Both the position numbers and the translations under genes were made by a program. From Clostridiales bacterium (GTDB lineage Bacteria; Bacillota; Clostridia; Oscillospirales; QAMX01): 33,236 bases of DNA. Below the pieces are notes generated by a model that did no database searches, was not told the origin of the DNA, and worked only from the letters and a program-made list of their open reading frames with translations. This document shows, piece by piece, positions 22,686 to 31,952 of this stretch; positions within the stretch are counted from its first letter, which is position 1; each line of letters begins with the position of its first letter. The stretch is from positions 1-33,236 of the forward strand of contig JAAZKA010000105.1 of assembly GCA_012800055.1 (NCBI GenBank), read 5' to 3'.

Positions 22686-24509
22686 CTACTGTTTATTCTT
22701 GCTGATCATGCGCATTCTCTCCGCGTGATCGAGCACGCGCTTGCGGATACGCAATGACTGCGGCGTGACTTCCAGCAGTTCGTCATCGGACAGATACTCG
22801 AGACTCTCCTCGAGGCTCATAATCTTCGGGCTGTGTAAACGCAGCGCTTCATCTGAGCCGGCCGCGCGTATGTTCGTGATGTGCTTCTTCTTGCACACGT
22901 TGACCGTGATGTCTTCACCCTTCGAGGAGAAACCGACAACCATGCCCGCGTACACCTGCGTACCCGGTACGATGAACAGCGTGCCGCGGTCCTGCGCGTT
23001 GAACAGGCCGTACGTCACCGCCTCGCCCGTCTCGAACGCCACCAGCGACCCGACAGACCGTCCGGGCAGATCACCCTTGCACGGCGCGTAATCGTGGAAC
23101 ACCGAGCTCATGATGCCTTCGCCGCGCGTATCGGTCATGAACTCAGAACGGTAGCCGAACAGGCCGCGCGACGGGATGATGAACTCCAGACGCATCCGGT
23201 CGCCCATCGGCATCATCGTCTTCACCTCGCCGCGGCGCGCGCCGAGCTTCTCCATCACCGAACCCACGCACGCCACCGGGACATCCGCCACAAAGTCTTC
23301 GAACGGCTCACACTTCACGCCGCCGATCTCCTGGTACAGCACGCGCGGCGCGCCGACCTGCAGCTCATATCCCTCACGCCGGATTGTCTCAATCAGGATG
23401 CTCAGGTGCATCTCGCCGCGGCCGAGCACGCGGAACGCGTCGGTCGAGTCGGTCTCCTCGACATGCAGCGACACGTCGCGCAGCAACTCACGGAACAGAC
23501 GGTCGCGCAGATTTCTCGACGTGACATATTTGCCCTCGCGTCCGGCGAACGGTGAGTCGTTGACCGAGAAGGTCATCTCGACGGTCGGCGGGGAGATTTT
23601 CACGAACGCCACAGGCTCCACGCAAGCCGGGACGCAGATGGTGTTGCCGATGTTGACCGTCTCGATGCCGGACAGACAGACGATGTCGCCGGCGATGGCC
23701 TCTTCGACCGGATCGCGCTTGAGGCCGCCGAACTGATAGAGCGCGGTGATCTTGCCGCGCGAGGAGACATGCTCATAATGGTAGTCGCAGACCTGAATCT
23801 CCTGACCGACGTTGAAGCGGCCGCGCTCGATGCGTCCGATTGCCATACGTCCGACGTAGTCGTTGTAGTCGACGTTGGAGACGAGGAGCTGCGCGGGGCC
23901 TTCGGTGTCGACATCCGGTGCGGGGATCGTGCGGATGATCGTCTCGAACAGCGGCGCGAGGTCGGTTCCCGGCTCGTCCCACCGCAGCGATGCGGTACCG
24001 TCACGGCCGGAGCAGTAAACCACAGGGCTGTCAAGCAAGTTCGGATCGGCGTTTAGGTTTATCAGCAGCTCGAGCACTTCGTCGGCGATCTCCGATGTAC
24101 GTGCGTCGGGACGGTCGATCTTGTTGACGACGATGATGACGCGCAGGTTGAGATCGAGCGCCTTCTGCAGTACAAAACGCGTCTGGGGCATGGGGCCTTC
24201 AAACGCATCGACGAGCAGCAAGACGCCGTCGACCATCTTCAAAACACGCTCGACCTCGCCTCCGAAGTCGGCGTGCCCGGGGGTGTCGACGATGTTGATC
24301 TTGATACCGCGGTAGACGGCGGCTGTATTTTTTGCGAGGATGGTGATTCCGCGCTCTCTTTCGAGATCGCCGGAGTCCATGACGCGGTCCTGAATGACCT
24401 GGTTTTCCCTGAAGATACCGCCCTGCTTGAGCATCTCGTTGACGAGTGTGGTCTTGCCGTGGTCAACATGGGCGATGATGGCAACGTTGCGTAGGTTTTT
24501 GCGAATCAA
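22686..24509 (-). CDS. typA: TypA/BipA ribosome-associated GTPase
   Basis: The 607-residue protein starts at TTG 24509, which follows GGAGGAG and yields (M)[20 protein letters not shown], matching TypA N-termini; the open frame extending to 24584 runs through the promoter. G motifs AHVDHGKTT (13-21), [16 protein letters not shown] and NKIDRPDAR are all present, followed by the EF-G-like domains and the TypA-specific C-terminal domain ([27 protein letters not shown]). TypA binds the ribosome and supports 50S assembly and growth under stress or low temperature. It is the first gene of a probable typA-RPP GTPase-ybaK operon. Confidence 0.97.
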   Translation of the reverse strand: MIRKNLRNVAIIAHVDHGKTTLVNEMLKQGGIFRENQVIQDRVMDSGDLERERGITILAKNTAAVYRGIKINIVDTPGHADFGGEVERVLKMVDGVLLLVDAFEGPMPQTRFVLQKALDLNLRVIIVVNKIDRPDARTSEIADEVLELLINLNADPNLLDSPVVYCSGRDGTASLRWDEPGTDLAPLFETIIRTIPAPDVDTEGPAQLLVSNVDYNDYVGRMAIGRIERGRFNVGQEIQVCDYHYEHVSSRGKITALYQFGGLKRDPVEEAIAGDIVCLSGIETVNIGNTICVPACVEPVAFVKISPPTVEMTFSVNDSPFAGREGKYVTSRNLRDRLFRELLRDVSLHVEETDSTDAFRVLGRGEMHLSILIETIRREGYELQVGAPRVLYQEIGGVKCEPFEDFVADVPVACVGSVMEKLGARRGEVKTMMPMGDRMRLEFIIPSRGLFGYRSEFMTDTRGEGIMSSVFHDYAPCKGDLPGRSVGSLVAFETGEAVTYGLFNAQDRGTLFIVPGTQVYAGMVVGFSSKGEDITVNVCKKKHITNIRAAGSDEALRLHSPKIMSLEESLEYLSDDELLEVTPQSLRIRKRVLDHAERMRMISKNKQ

Positions 24510-24541
24510 AGAGACTCCTCCACGAATTTCAAATACACCAT

Positions 24542-24570
24542 AGTATATCACATTTTCCTGCCGATGTAAA
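24542..24570 (-). promoter_or_regulatory. Sigma-A-type promoter for typA
   Basis: On the minus strand, TTTACA (24570-24565) and TATACT (24547-24542) are separated by 17 bases, about 33 bases before the TTG start. The rest of the gap to 24696 holds nothing recognisable. Confidence 0.8.
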
Positions 24571-24696
24571 CACTGCTTTTTCACAAGCGATAAGACGTAT
24601 TTGAACTGCCTTCGGTCATTTTTGCGGAATATTCTTGAGTTGTCTCCCTCTGTGTGTCCGAAGCGCGGATGCGAACGGGCAGCTTACGGTCGTTAT

Positions 24697-24739
24697 AAAA
24701 ATCAGGGAAGACAGTGTTTTCAAAACACTGTCTTCCCTG
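24697..24739 (-). terminator. Long perfect-palindrome terminator after the oxidoreductase gene
   Basis: CAGGGAAGACAGTGTTTT (24703-24720) and its exact inverse (24722-24739) flank a single base, giving 18 perfect arm positions. On the minus strand the stem is followed by ATTTTTATAA. It begins 13 bases past the oxidoreductase stop. Confidence 0.93.
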
Positions 24740-24752
24740 TAATGGGTGAAAC

Positions 24753-25928
24753 TTATATCTCGGGGATGTTGATCTCAATTTCGCGGCCGAGCTTCGCCGA
24801 ACGATTGATGCCGTCGATGATGGCCTGGTTACGGATGATCTGAGAGGACGGGACGGGTGCCGGCTTGTTGTAGAGAATTGCGTCGAGGAACGAGCGAATC
24901 TTCTGCTCAAACAGACCTGCCTTGCCCTTATTTTCGATGATCGGGATGATTGTCTCGGTCTGCTCACCGGCAACTTCATGGTAGAGGGTCATCGGGCCGC
25001 CGACGGTGCCGTTCCAGCAGTCGGTGGACGGGATGCGCAGACCGCCCTCGGTGCCCAGGATGATTGTGTCGCCGGGGGTGTTGATGTTCATCGCCCATGC
25101 GATACGGAAGTCCAGGATGATGCCGCCCTCGAGACGGATGAATGCGGCTGCGAAGTCGTCGACGCCGAACACGTCCGCATACTCCGGATGACCGCGGCCG
25201 ATGAACGTTGCGGGGTTCTTGCCGAAGAAGTCGGAGGTGTAGCCGGAGACTGTCAGGGGCTTCGGGTAGCCGATCGCGTTGAGAACCATATCCAGCGAGT
25301 AGCAGCCGATATCGCCCAGGGCGCCGATGCCGCCGGTCTCCTTCTCGATGAAGGTCGTGCCGAAGGGGGTCGGAATACCGCGGCGGCGTCCGCCGCCGGT
25401 CTGGATGTAATAAACCCTACCCAGCTCGCCGGAATCGACGATCTTTTTGATCATCTGCATGTTCGCGTCGAAGCGGGGCTGGAAACCGATGGACAGAACC
25501 TTGCCGGACTTCTTCTCGGCCTTACAGATGGCGACGGCTTCCTCGAGAGTCACGCACATCGGCTTCTCGAGCAGCACGTGGACGCCGCGATTCAGAGCGT
25601 CGATCGTCGGGACGGCGTGCGCCATGTTGTAGGTACACACGGAAACCGCGTCGAGCTTCTCGGCTTCGAGCATCGTCAGATGGTTCGGGTAGGTGCGGAC
25701 GCCTTCCATGCCGTGCTTCTTGAAGAATGCATCAGCCTTGCCGGGGATCAGGTCCGCGCCGGCGACGACATCGACGTCGGGCATCTGCTTATAGCTCATG
25801 ATGTGTGAGTCGGCAATCCAGCCGGTGCCGATGATGCCGACCTTCAGGCGGCGCTCTTTACACGCGCACGGGGTTGCTTCCTCTGCCGGGGCGTCGATGT
25901 TGGTGAGGACATCGTCTGCTTTTTTCAT
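24753..25928 (-). CDS. Gfo/Idh/MocA-family NAD(P)-dependent sugar oxidoreductase
   Basis: The 391-residue protein has a Rossmann fold with GIIGTGWIADSH (31-42), the family's EKP triplet (EKPMC, 121-125), and a C-terminal beta-sheet domain (GGIGALGDIGCYSLDMVLNAIG). The usual DxGxHxxD motif reads DIGCYSLD, so Tyr replaces the often-catalytic His, a variation seen in some subgroups. About 27 residues precede the Rossmann fold and include a CAC motif; AAGGAGG precedes this start, so the extension appears genuine. Such enzymes oxidise or reduce sugars, inositols or sugar derivatives; the substrate is unknown. It is a single-gene unit with its own promoter and terminator. Confidence 0.93.
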   Translation of the reverse strand: MKKADDVLTNIDAPAEEATPCACKERRLKVGIIGTGWIADSHIMSYKQMPDVDVVAGADLIPGKADAFFKKHGMEGVRTYPNHLTMLEAEKLDAVSVCTYNMAHAVPTIDALNRGVHVLLEKPMCVTLEEAVAICKAEKKSGKVLSIGFQPRFDANMQMIKKIVDSGELGRVYYIQTGGGRRRGIPTPFGTTFIEKETGGIGALGDIGCYSLDMVLNAIGYPKPLTVSGYTSDFFGKNPATFIGRGHPEYADVFGVDDFAAAFIRLEGGIILDFRIAWAMNINTPGDTIILGTEGGLRIPSTDCWNGTVGGPMTLYHEVAGEQTETIIPIIENKGKAGLFEQKIRSFLDAILYNKPAPVPSSQIIRNQAIIDGINRSAKLGREIEINIPEI

Positions 25929-25969
25929 TGGTGGGGTGCCTCCTTTTCATTCTATGGGTGTATGGGAAA

Positions 25970-25998
25970 AGTATAACATACGGTGCACGATTTTGCAA
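25970..25998 (-). promoter_or_regulatory. Sigma-A-type promoter for the oxidoreductase
   Basis: On the minus strand, TTGCAA (25998-25993) and TATACT (25975-25970) are separated by 17 bases, about 41 bases before the start codon at 25928. Confidence 0.8.
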
Positions 25999-26026
25999 GG
26001 GGGATTGTGTGAATTTCTCCGTGTGG

Positions 26027-26884
26027 TTACGATTCCTCACGCTCTCCGGTCAGTGTAAGTACCGTGATTTCGGGGACGGAGCGGAAACGTATCGGCAGGA
26101 GGGACATCCCGATGCCGCGGTTGACATAGAGCTTACCCTCGTCGCAATTGCCGGGAGTATAGAGACCTTCCGCGTAGATACGTCCGAGGTGCGGCAAATA
26201 GACGATGCCCAGGAAGGGGAGCTTGACCTGGCCGCCGTGGGTATGGCCGGAGAGCATCAGATCGTAGCGCGCGGCGTTTATGTCGGCGGCGATGTCCGGT
26301 TCATGGCACAGGAACAGCCGGAAGCCGTCGGCCGGTTCCTCCTTGAGCGCGGTGCAGCGGCCGTAGAGAATATCATCAAACCCGCTGACGGTCACATGCG
26401 TCCCGGGCACCGTGACGGTGTCACCGATGAGCAGCGTGAACCCGACCTCTTCCCAGATCGCCTTGCAGGTATTTAAGGCGTTCTTTTCATAGTCATGGTT
26501 CCCGAGGATGGCATAGCGTCCGCAGCGTGCCTCCATCTGCGAGAGTACGGCGATGAGCGCGTTGATGTCGCCGTGGTAGTCGGCGTAGTTGTCGAACAGG
26601 TCGCCGGTGAAAACGAGGATGTCGGCATCCTGGGAGTTGACCAGATCGCGCAGGTTCGTGAGCTTGCTTGAAAAGTCGTCATCGCTGACATGGAGGTCGG
26701 AGAACTGCACAATCCGCAGACCTTCATCGTCCCGATGCAGACGCAGAGAGAAGATTGTGACATTTTCGATATCCAGAAAGCGCGGTTCGATAAAGCGCGC
26801 ATAGCATAGCAGTGCCAGTGCCGTCACAAGCAGGGCAACCACGCAGATAAACAGAATACTCATAAACCTCTTGATCAGGCGCAT
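26027..26884 (-). CDS. Membrane-anchored calcineurin-like metallophosphoesterase (YkuE/YaeI type)
   Basis: The 285-residue protein begins with a hydrophobic helix at about residues 8-28 that anchors it in the membrane. All metallophosphoesterase motifs follow: DLH (63-65), GDLFDN (94-99), GNHD (128-131), CHEPD, then SGHTHGGQ. The NRGIG segment near the C-terminus is typical of the YkuE/YaeI branch, whose members act on lipid-linked or UDP-linked phosphoesters. Its start lies one base past the stop of prfB (TGATATG), with the GGAG in the last prfB codons as the likely binding site, so it is probably translationally coupled to prfB. The substrate is unknown. Confidence 0.93.
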   Translation of the reverse strand: MRLIKRFMSILFICVVALLVTALALLCYARFIEPRFLDIENVTIFSLRLHRDDEGLRIVQFSDLHVSDDDFSSKLTNLRDLVNSQDADILVFTGDLFDNYADYHGDINALIAVLSQMEARCGRYAILGNHDYEKNALNTCKAIWEEVGFTLLIGDTVTVPGTHVTVSGFDDILYGRCTALKEEPADGFRLFLCHEPDIAADINAARYDLMLSGHTHGGQVKLPFLGIVYLPHLGRIYAEGLYTPGNCDEGKLYVNRGIGMSLLPIRFRSVPEITVLTLTGEREES

Positions 26885-26885
26885 A

Positions 26886-28016
26886 TCACTCCTGCGCGGG
26901 CTTTCCCAGTGTGTCGGCGGCGAGCGCGTTGAGATAGGCGTTGATGAAGCCGTCGATGTTGCCGTCCATCACGGAGTTGATGTTGCCGTCCTCGAAACCG
27001 GTACGGTGATCCTTGACAAGCGTGTAGGGCATGAAGACATAGGAGCGAATCTGGCTGCCCCATTCGATCTTCTTCTGTACACCTTTGATGTCCTCGATCC
27101 TGTCGTATTGCTCGCGCTCCTTAATCTCCAGCAGCTTGGAGGTGAGCATACGCATCGCAACGGCGCGGTTCTGAGTCTGGGAGCGTTCGTTCTGGCAGGC
27201 CACGACGATGCCGGTGGGGATATGGGTGATGCGGACGGCGCTTTCGGTCTTGTTGACGTGCTGACCGCCGGCACCGGAACTGCGGTAGGTGTCGACTTTC
27301 AGATCCTCGTCGCGAATCTCGACCTTTATGTCGTCGCCCATCTCGGGCATGACCTCGATGGCGGCGAAGGATGTATGCCTTCTGCCGGACGAATCATACG
27401 GTGAAATACGCACCAGACGGTGGATACCCATCTCGCCTTTGAGGAACCCGAAGGCGTTTTCACCTTCGATGAGGATTTCGGCGCTCTTCATGCCGGCTTC
27501 CTCACCGTCGAGGTAGTCGAGCACTTTCACTTGATACCCGTGCCGCTCGGCCCAGCGGATGTACATGCGGTAGAGCATCTCGGCCCAGTCCTGCGCCTCG
27601 GTACCGCCGGCACCCGCATGGAAGCTGACGATTGCGTTCTTATCGTCGTACTCGCCGGAGAGCAGTGTCTCCATGCGCGTCTCCTCGAGCTTTTCGAGAA
27701 ACTCCGCCAGACCGGTTTTGACCTCATCGGTCAGGCTCTCGTCGTTCTCCTCCATCGCCATCTCGCACAGCGTCAGCAGATCCTCCCACTTCGCGTGAAG
27801 GTGGTCATATTTGCTTTGCTTATCCTTGAGGGTTTTGATGCGTTTGAGAGTTTTCTGAGACGCGTCCAGGTCATTCCAGAAGTCGGGGTCGGCGGACTTC
27901 TTCTCAAGCTCCGCGACTTCGATCTTTGCGCCCGTCAGATCGAACGCCGCCGCGAGCTGATCAAACACGGGCTCCGCAGCGAGAAGCTGTTGCTTAAAGA
28001 CATCAAATTGTATCAT
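26886..28016 (-). CDS. prfB: Peptide chain release factor 2
   Basis: This 376-residue class I release factor recognises UGA and UAA. GGQ at 250-252 (SSGAGGQHVN) drives peptide release. The codon-reading tripeptide, SPF in E. coli RF2 at 205-207, reads S205-P206-Y207 here (SPYDSSGRRHT). The N-terminal coiled-coil region and the HAGAGGTEAQDW block are normal. The frame is open from ATG 28016 to the end, so the +1 programmed frameshift found near codon 26 in many bacteria is absent. The ribosome binding site is modest (AAAGGAT). It is the first gene of a two-gene operon with the metallophosphoesterase. Confidence 0.97.
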   Translation of the reverse strand: MIQFDVFKQQLLAAEPVFDQLAAAFDLTGAKIEVAELEKKSADPDFWNDLDASQKTLKRIKTLKDKQSKYDHLHAKWEDLLTLCEMAMEENDESLTDEVKTGLAEFLEKLEETRMETLLSGEYDDKNAIVSFHAGAGGTEAQDWAEMLYRMYIRWAERHGYQVKVLDYLDGEEAGMKSAEILIEGENAFGFLKGEMGIHRLVRISPYDSSGRRHTSFAAIEVMPEMGDDIKVEIRDEDLKVDTYRSSGAGGQHVNKTESAVRITHIPTGIVVACQNERSQTQNRAVAMRMLTSKLLEIKEREQYDRIEDIKGVQKKIEWGSQIRSYVFMPYTLVKDHRTGFEDGNINSVMDGNIDGFINAYLNALAADTLGKPAQE

Positions 28017-28045
28017 GGTATCATCCTTTTTAGATTCGTCTTTTT

Positions 28046-28074
28046 ATTATATCACAGCACCCACGCGAACGCAA
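28046..28074 (-). promoter_or_regulatory. Sigma-A-type promoter for prfB
   Basis: On the minus strand, TTGCGT (28074-28069) and a perfect TATAAT (28051-28046) are separated by 17 bases. The start codon is about 29 bases past the -10 box. Confidence 0.82.
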
Positions 28075-28150
28075 GTATTTTTTGATGCGCGTGAAAAAAT
28101 CGCACCGTCCCCTGATTCCCGCCGCGTCGTTCCTGTACCCGGACATGGAG

Positions 28151-28182
28151 GCGCCCTCCGACACGATTGCATCGGAGGGCGC
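28151..28182 (-). terminator. Probable terminator of the ABC importer operon
   Basis: GCGCCCTCCGA (28151-28161) and TCGGAGGGCGC (28172-28182) are perfect 11-bp arms around a 10-base loop, 37 bases past the stop of the binding-protein gene. The minus strand lacks a T-run after the stem (CTCC), so it may rather act as a 3' stability hairpin. On the plus strand TTTATATT follows. Confidence 0.6.
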
Positions 28183-28219
28183 TTTATATTGCGGGACAGG
28201 TTTCACGCTTTCTGAGGGA

Positions 28220-29878
28220 TTACTGCTCGGCGCGCCACGCATCGAGCTGGCTCTGAACCTCGGCGACGATCTTCTCAGCGCCGTTGTCATTCAGCTTCTT
28301 GGCGAAGTCAGCCAGACGGGCATCAACATCGGTGACCATACCTGTGATGAGGTCGGTGTTGTACTCGGCGATGACAGAGGCGCAGGCGGAGACTTCGTTC
28401 TCGATGGCGGTGTTGTCTACGACGAAGCCCATGCTCGGGGAGGCGGCGGCAGACTGGTTCATCTGATCGAGGTAGACGAAGAAGTTGGAATCCTGCTCAA
28501 CCGGCAGCAGGCAGGTGAAAAGGTTGCCCTGCTCGGCATGATACCAGAGGTAGAAGCCATCGGTGTCACGGGTTTCCTTATTTTCGTTGAGGGTGCCCTT
28601 GAAGTCAACGCGATCCTTACCATCGACCTGGACGCGCTTCCAGTACTCGCCTTCGATACCGAAGCGGAGGGTGGTGGAGACGTCGACGTCGGAGAACACG
28701 AGCTCCATGAGCATCATGGCGCGTTCCTTATTCTCGGAAGCAGCGGCAATGGCCTGCATGACGGCCTGGATGTAACCGGTGTAGGTGAACGCAACAGTCG
28801 GCTGGATCAGACCCTGCTTGTAGTTCTCGTACTGGTTTTCGTCAACGGCGACGAGACCCCAAGTATACCTGGAGAACATCTTGCCGGAATTGCGGATAAC
28901 GTTCTCGGTGTCCCAGTTCCTCTGGTCGTACGGAACGATACCATCGGTGACCCACTTGGTGACGAGCTTGATGGCGTCAGCGTATTCCTGGGAAGCGTAG
29001 ACGTTGAAGACCTTGGTGCCGTTGGCATACTCATCCTCGACGAAGGACGGGGTGCCGGGGATGGAGTTGTAAGCCAGAGAGGAAAGCTGATCGGCTTCGA
29101 AGTAGATGTGCAGGGTGTCACGCAGGATGTTGAGCGGAATCTTATCCTTTACATACTCCGGATGAGCAGCGTCACGGGCATCGCGAACCTTGTAGTAGAA
29201 CTCGTCGAGCTCCTTGGCGACAGACCACTTGATACTGAGCAGCTCTTCTTCCATGCCCAGCTCTTCCATCATGGACTTGTTGTAGATGAGACCCATCGTG
29301 ACAGCGACGTCCTTGTAGGTCGGCATCGCGTAGATTTCGCCCTTGATGCTCGCGCCGTTCCAGACGTACTCAGGAATGGAGGAATAGGTAATAGGGGCAT
29401 ATTCCTTCAGCAGGTCGGTAATCGGGGTGAAGGCGCCGCGGTTGTACCAGACGCCGAACGGCAGACAGCTGATGGAGGTAAAGAGGACATCCATCGGCTG
29501 GCCGGCGCTCAGGGCGGCGGTGGCGTTCTGCTCGTACTCGGCAGCGCCCCACCACTTATAATCGACGGTGGCGTTGATTTTTTCCTGGAACATGGTGTTG
29601 AGGTGATCGGCGACCTTTAGTCTGTTCTCGCCGGCGTCGGGCGCGAACGCACCGGAGGCGTTATACCAGGTCAGGGTCACGGCGTCGAGAGCACCGGTGC
29701 CGGCTGCGGTCGTCGCGGCAGCGGTGGTCGCAGCAGCGGTCGTCGCGGCGGCGGTCGTCGCAGCGGCAGTGGTCGCGGCGGCGGTTGTGGTCTTGCCCGT
29801 GCCGGACTGGCAGCCGGTCAGTGCGAGACTGAGAATCATGACGAGTGCGAGGGTCAGCGTCAGAATCTTGCGTGTCAT
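28220..29878 (-). CDS. Sugar ABC transporter substrate-binding lipoprotein
   Basis: The 552-residue precursor has a lipoprotein signal peptide ending in the lipobox LTGC (C23 lipidated). A low-complexity linker of TTAAA units (31-60) should hold the binding domain away from the membrane. The rest is a large extracellular solute-binding protein of the type that partners LplB/YtcP permeases for oligosaccharides (LTWYNASGAF near residue 68, GEIYAMPTYKD, YNKSMMEELG, GYIQAVMQAIA, ERAMMLMELVFSD). AAAGGAGG precedes the start. It lies 178 bases after the second permease gene in the same direction. The AT-rich gap may hold its own promoter, allowing the higher expression usual for binding proteins. 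Confidence 0.95.
   Translation of the reverse strand: MTRKILTLTLALVMILSLALTGCQSGTGKTTTAAATTAAATTAAATTAAATTAAATTAAGTGALDAVTLTWYNASGAFAPDAGENRLKVADHLNTMFQEKINATVDYKWWGAAEYEQNATAALSAGQPMDVLFTSISCLPFGVWYNRGAFTPITDLLKEYAPITYSSIPEYVWNGASIKGEIYAMPTYKDVAVTMGLIYNKSMMEELGMEEELLSIKWSVAKELDEFYYKVRDARDAAHPEYVKDKIPLNILRDTLHIYFEADQLSSLAYNSIPGTPSFVEDEYANGTKVFNVYASQEYADAIKLVTKWVTDGIVPYDQRNWDTENVIRNSGKMFSRYTWGLVAVDENQYENYKQGLIQPTVAFTYTGYIQAVMQAIAAASENKERAMMLMELVFSDVDVSTTLRFGIEGEYWKRVQVDGKDRVDFKGTLNENKETRDTDGFYLWYHAEQGNLFTCLLPVEQDSNFFVYLDQMNQSAAASPSMGFVVDNTAIENEVSACASVIAEYNTDLITGMVTDVDARLADFAKKLNDNGAEKIVAEVQSQLDAWRAEQ
29699..29788 (-). repeat. 15-base tandem repeat coding the lipoprotein linker
   Basis: Six units of the form ACN-ACN-GCN-GCN-GCN encode Thr-Thr-Ala-Ala-Ala; the last unit ends in Gly. 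Third positions vary between units, so the repeat is old enough to have drifted or is held by selection on the protein. Unit number could change by slippage. Confidence 0.9.
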
Positions 29879-30056
29879 CTGAGAGTTTCCTCCTTTAATT
29901 TTTTATTTCATTCCGTTCGGAAAGAAATACAACAGAGAATATGTTGATATGTTAAGAATATATTATCACATATTACAGAAGTTTAAAATGGACAAAACAG
30001 ACTAATATACTCGACATATCACGCTGTATTATGGGGATAGTGCACAGACAGAGACC
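29879..30056. other. AT-rich gap upstream of the binding-protein gene
   Basis: The minus strand contains several TAATAT-like -10 boxes (for example at 29965-29960 and 29975-29970) and a TTGTCC (29995-29990), but no pair has ideal spacing. AATATGTTGATATGTT at 29939-29954 shares its AATATGTT core with the region upstream of the permease operon (32120-32127). A separate promoter or regulated processing site is plausible but not shown. Confidence 0.35.
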
Positions 30057-30971
30057 TCAACCCTTGACGGAGCCTATCGTAAGACCCTGGACGAAGTATT
30101 TCTGGAAGAAGGGGTAGGCGAAGAGGATCGGCGCAACGGTGATGACGGTGATGGCCATACGGGCTGATTCGGTGGGCATATCGTTGAGGATGGCTTTGAT
30201 CTGGTCGTCGTTGAGGTTGGCGGCGTTGTTTTTAATAAAGCTGATGCTGTCCATGATACGGGTGAGCATGGTATTCAGAGGCGTGAGCTTCGGTTCGGTG
30301 ATGTAAAGCTTGCCGGTGAACCAGTCGTTCCAGTTGCCGACAACCTTGAACAGACCGATGGTGGCAAGTCCGGCTTTGAACAGAGGCAGGACGATCTGGA
30401 AGTAGATGCGGAAATGTCCCGCGCCGTCGATCTTGGCTGCCTCGAACAGGCTGTCGGGGATCGAGGAGGTGATGAAGGTGCGCAGGATAACGCAGCTATA
30501 GAAGCTCATGAGGCCGGGGAAAATAAAGATCCAGAAGGTGTTGTACATGCCGAGGTACTGGACGTTGAGAATGTAGGAAGGCACCAGACCGCCGGAGAAA
30601 AGCATGGTGAAGAACGCAAACAGGGTTATGGCGCGCCGGGCCTTGAAATTTTTCTGCGCGAGGACATAGGCGAACATGGACATGACGAACAGGGAGAGCA
30701 CGGTATTGACGACGGTATAGGCGATGGTCACCTTATAACCGTTGGCAATCTGGGTGCCGGTTTTGGCAAGGTGGCGGTAAGCGACGGTGGTCCACTCGGA
30801 GGGCCAGAAGGTATAGCCCTGATAGGCGAGGGAGGAGGAGCTGGAGAGAGAGATGACAACGACGAGGACGAGCGGGGCGACGCACAGAATTGCGCTAATC
30901 GTCAGGAGGACGGAAAGCGCGATGTTCCACCCCGGCGAGATCGAGTTTAAGCGGTTATATGTTTTAGCCAT
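30057..30971 (-). CDS. Sugar ABC transporter permease, YtcP/MalG type
   Basis: The 304-residue inner-membrane protein has about six transmembrane segments, the first near residues 15-40. The ATPase-contacting EAA loop is present as SLFEAAKIDGAGHFRIYFQ, with the following IVLPLFKAGLATI. It ends with the family-typical FFQKYFVQGLTIGSVKG. AAAGGAA precedes the ATG. It lies 42 bases after the LplB-type permease gene. It pairs with that protein and with the lipoprotein downstream to import an oligosaccharide. No ATPase gene is in the window, which is usual for this class, where a shared MsmK/UgpC-type ATPase is encoded elsewhere. Confidence 0.95.
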   Translation of the reverse strand: MAKTYNRLNSISPGWNIALSVLLTISAILCVAPLVLVVVISLSSSSSLAYQGYTFWPSEWTTVAYRHLAKTGTQIANGYKVTIAYTVVNTVLSLFVMSMFAYVLAQKNFKARRAITLFAFFTMLFSGGLVPSYILNVQYLGMYNTFWIFIFPGLMSFYSCVILRTFITSSIPDSLFEAAKIDGAGHFRIYFQIVLPLFKAGLATIGLFKVVGNWNDWFTGKLYITEPKLTPLNTMLTRIMDSISFIKNNAANLNDDQIKAILNDMPTESARMAITVITVAPILFAYPFFQKYFVQGLTIGSVKG

Positions 30972-31013
30972 AACGACAGTTCCTTTCTTTCTCGATATAG
31001 ATGGGGTATTCGA

Positions 31014-31952
31014 TTAAAACAGCGCGTTATCCGGTTCGATGCGGGAGACGATTTTATTGGAGATGAAGATGAGGATGCAGCCGACGACGGACTGGTAAAG
31101 ACCGGCGGCGGTGGCCATACCGTAGTTAGAAAGGACAGCCATGGCGTTGTAGACGTAAGTATCGATGATGTTGGTGACGGGGTACAGCGTACCGGTATTC
31201 CTAGGGACGGTGTAGAACAGGCCGAAGTCGCCGCGGAAGATACCGCCGATGGCCATGATCAGGAGGATGGTCATCATGGTTTTGAGGTGGGGGATGGTGA
31301 TATAACGGGCCTGCTGGACCTTTGAGGCACCGTCGAGCATGGCGGCTTCGTAGTACTCCTGGGAAATCCCGGAGATGGCGGCGAGGTAGACGATGGCGGA
31401 GTAGCCGACGCCCTTCCACATAGTGACGACGACGAGGATCAATGGCCAGGGTTTGACCTCCATATACCAGTTGGTACGCTCGGGACCTCCGAAGAACGCG
31501 ACAATCTTATTCAGAAAGCCGTTGTTGGCGGAGAGGAACGCGAAGGCGATGATGGCGACGACGGGCCAGGAGAGGAAGTGAGGCATAATAAAGATGGTCT
31601 GGAGGGTCTTGGCGAGCTTGCGCGAAATCAGCTCGGACAGCAGCAGCGCCAGCAGCACGGCGAGGAACATGTTCAGTACAATGAACACGGCGTTGTAGCA
31701 GACCGTGTTGCGGGTGATGACCCAGGCGTCGGTGGAATAGAACAGGAACTTGAAGTTATCCAGTCCAACCCAGGGGCTTGTAAAAATTCCCTTGCGCAGG
31801 TCGAGCTTTTGGAACGCCATGACCAGACCGATCATCGGCAGATACGAGAAGATCAACAGGCACAAAAGTCCGGGCAGAGCCATCAGATACAGCGGAATAT
31901 CGTCCACCCAGCGGGGCCTCAGGTGTCTTTCCTTTTTCTGTGTAACATTCAT
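31014..31952 (-). CDS. Sugar ABC transporter permease, LplB/UgpA type
   Basis: This 312-residue partner permease has about six transmembrane segments. The EAA loop reads EYYEAAMLDGASKVQQARYITIPHLK. The GLDNFKFLF segment after the first transmembrane helix and the C-terminal NYGMATAAGLYQSVVGCILIF are typical of the LplB branch, which imports complex oligosaccharides in Firmicutes. AAGGAGG precedes the start. It is the first gene of the importer operon, which opens from an AT-rich divergent region. Confidence 0.95.
   Translation of the reverse strand: MNVTQKKERHLRPRWVDDIPLYLMALPGLLCLLIFSYLPMIGLVMAFQKLDLRKGIFTSPWVGLDNFKFLFYSTDAWVITRNTVCYNAVFIVLNMFLAVLLALLLSELISRKLAKTLQTIFIMPHFLSWPVVAIIAFAFLSANNGFLNKIVAFFGGPERTNWYMEVKPWPLILVVVTMWKGVGYSAIVYLAAISGISQEYYEAAMLDGASKVQQARYITIPHLKTMMTILLIMAIGGIFRGDFGLFYTVPRNTGTLYPVTNIIDTYVYNAMAVLSNYGMATAAGLYQSVVGCILIFISNKIVSRIEPDNALF

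Noticed and set aside
28082-29620. 512-residue plus-strand open frame opposite the binding-protein gene
   Set aside because: The sense strand encodes a clear lipoprotein with signal peptide and ribosome binding site; the antisense translation shows no family features.
29699-29788. CRISPR-like or mobile repeat
   Set aside because: The 15-base units are in frame, have no spacers, and encode the lipoprotein linker.
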